From Collybiopsis luxurians FD-317 M1 (taxonomy: Eukaryota > Basidiomycota > Agaricomycetes > Agaricales > Omphalotaceae): a DNA stretch of 43,931 nucleotides. Below the pieces are notes generated by a model. That model had not been told where the DNA came from. It made no database searches and worked only from the letters and a program-made list of their open reading frames with translations. Below are positions 42,613-43,931 of this stretch, piece after piece. The DNA lies in the NCBI GenBank assembly GCA_000827265.1, contig KN834760.1, forward strand, positions 394,765 through 438,695. Direction: 5' to 3'. The translations under genes and the position numbers were made by a program. Every line of letters begins with the position of its first letter. The first letter of the stretch is position 1.

Positions 42613-43191
42613 ACCACATCTACTTCTTCAGTAACTGCATTGGCAGCAATGGTTCAGTCAATACAAGCTGCAAAACCTTCTGGTCACAAAATCAGCAAAA
42701 ATCTAAGTCTGCAAGTCCCCTCAATCTCCTCTACACCTTCTAATACATTCTTACCTGTGGAAGGTTATATCACTGAACATGGAATTTTTTCTGCAGCTTA
42801 TTGAAGAGGAACTCAAAGTGGCACTTGAGCTGTACAAACAATCCAAGTCCCACACTTATTGTCTTCTTTGAGCTGAATACCAGAGACTCCTTGCTAGGTA
42901 TGGTGAAGAGAACCTTCATGTTTTCCACTCTGGTTATCCCCTCAGACACACTGCAGAGAATCTTTATGATATTAGGTCTACTAACCTTGATAACAGTGTG
43001 CTTTAGGCACACTTTAAATGCCACACAGAAGGGATAAATGTACTGACTTCAGTTCATAAGAGTTGCAAAGCTGCCAAACAAGCAACAGGTGCTCCCACAC
43101 TTGACTCCAGCACTGCACCTTCATCACTTCCATCACTATTATCTCTGTCCCTACTTTCATTGCCGCCACCACCATTGCTGCCATCTCTACA
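42613..43191. other. CpG-poor spacer, no supported gene
   Basis: Two 78-84-codon frames on opposite strands overlap at 42770-43037 without recognised content. A (CACCATTGC)-like Pro/Ala codon run near 43160 is the only local CpG-containing spot. Confidence 0.35.
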
Positions 43192-43334
43192 CTCTGCCTG
43201 AGGCCTCCTCAGAATCGAGGGGCTACAGAGGGAGTAATCATATGCAGGGTAACTCTCTCTGAGCTACCCAGTGTATGATTAAATCTTCTATAGCCATTAC
43301 CCTATCTTCAACCCATCTCATCTATAGTATTTGG
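43192..43334 (+). repeat. Second copy of the foldback mini-element
   Basis: This matches 31219-31360 over its full length. Differences are mostly CpG to TpG/CpA, and the palindromic arms remain readable (TAATCATATGC.GGGTA and TACCC.GTGTATGATTA). It is joined directly to the interspersed repeat at 43335. Confidence 0.7.
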
Positions 43335-43384
43335 ACTTGTGGGATGGGCCATTGTACTTTGTGCATGGCATGTACAAGTCTGGA
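43335..43384 (+). repeat. Interspersed repeat, third copy
   Basis: See 25820-25867. It reads ACTTGTGGGATGGGCCATTG then TGTGCATGGCATGTACAAGT, followed by TATGAAAAC as the 39.5 kb copy is followed by AATGAAAC. Confidence 0.6.
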
Positions 43385-43755
43385 CACTTATAGTATGAAA
43401 ACTGGTACATACAAAAGACATATAACTGTTACCCAACAATGTCCTGGTTCATAAATGCCTTCAACCTTCTTTTTCACATCTCATTCACATCTTCAATCTC
43501 CCATACAGCAGAATAAAAGTCAACAGGTAAAGTGACACTAATACTAAAATCTCTGTAAATGACAATAATGAAAACTGAACCTTTCAACCCTTCAAGTGAT
43601 TTACATGCACAACCTAATCCTGCAAAAGATCTCTGATCAGCCTGACATCAGCAATATCTTGGATGGCAACATCCACAACACAGAATACAGTCTCCCAACA
43701 AACATGACTTCTTGGCAAAAGGAGTCAGCAATCAGACACATACAGCACCAAAACA

Positions 43756-43931
43756 TAATGCAGAGTGTCCTGCATCAGGAAAAATGGTCTGAGCCTCAGG
43801 TTACCTAGGAGGCAACCTGGAGCAACCTGAGGGACCTGGGTGACCTAGGTGACCTGTGCAACCTGGGTGAACCTCAGGTAACCTACGTAATGCAGAGTGT
43901 CCTGCATCAGGAAAAATGGTCTGAGCCTCAG
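43756..43931. repeat. 132-bp tandem repeat at the window edge, with an ACCTGGGTG sub-array
   Basis: The 44 bases at 43756-43799 (TAATGCAGAGTGTCCTGCAT start) recur without change at 43888-43931, where the window ends, giving a 132-bp period. The stretch between is itself made of short ACCTGGGTG/ACCTAGGTG/ACCTGAGG-type units. The array probably continues beyond the window. Confidence 0.75.

Noticed and set aside
1..43931. tRNA, rRNA, riboswitch or CRISPR loci
   Set aside because: Reading both strands, I saw no cloverleaf with the usual T-arm sequence, no rRNA-like conserved blocks and no repeat-spacer array. A covariance-model scan would be decisive for tRNAs.

Overview
The window looks like a chromosomal segment of a mushroom-forming basidiomycete (Agaricomycete). 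Evidence: multi-exon genes with short introns (about 49-70 nt, a few longer), Ser-rich surface proteins and multipass proteins of types I know from Agaricomycetes, a Tad-like LINE, and CpG-poor repeat blocks beside CpG-rich genes. No bacterial features, rRNA, tRNA or CRISPR were seen. I assembled the gene models by hand from splice signals, frame and homology; no search was run.

Left arm (1-14.3 kb), CpG-rich and genic: a possible gene end (2-55); a small membrane protein (1218-1882, -); a TB2/DP1/HVA22 (REEP/Yop1) protein with a roughly 650-residue low-complexity tail (2778-5302, -); a 220-aa unknown (5889-6551, +); and three tandem paralogues of a single-pass, Cys-rich, Ser-rich surface protein family on the minus strand. 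Two of these appear intact (7028-9091 and 9585-11055) and one is a relic (about 11433-12760).

Centre (14.4-33.4 kb): a two-gene block exists twice in direct orientation about 17 kb apart. In block A (14.4-17.1 kb) the first gene is intact and the second, a zinc-knuckle/tail-anchor gene, is broken. In block B (31.2-33.4 kb) the first is broken and the second intact, so the pair shows reciprocal loss. Between them lie a LINE (17.3 to at least 24.45 kb, -) with ORF1 and ORF2, an intact 498-aa cytochrome P450 (26599-28574, -, eight exons), hairpin and inverted repeats, and an ankyrin-repeat relic. All ten in-frame stops I found inside the LINE coding frames are TGA, consistent with CGA-to-TGA decay at methylated CpG.

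Right arm (33.4-43.9 kb), mostly CpG-poor: a graveyard of small repeats and relics. It holds a 263-bp Tc1/mariner-type MITE with perfect 26-bp inverted ends, a possible 1-kb inverted-repeat element, a minisatellite, a decayed multipass membrane protein gene, a decayed gene resembling an Agaricomycete family with a nucleotidyltransferase-like motif, a 555-bp hAT-type MITE with 8-bp target duplications, and tandem repeats at the right edge. No pathway linking the genes can be argued; the strongest themes are surface/membrane proteins on the left and transposon-driven duplication and decay on the right.
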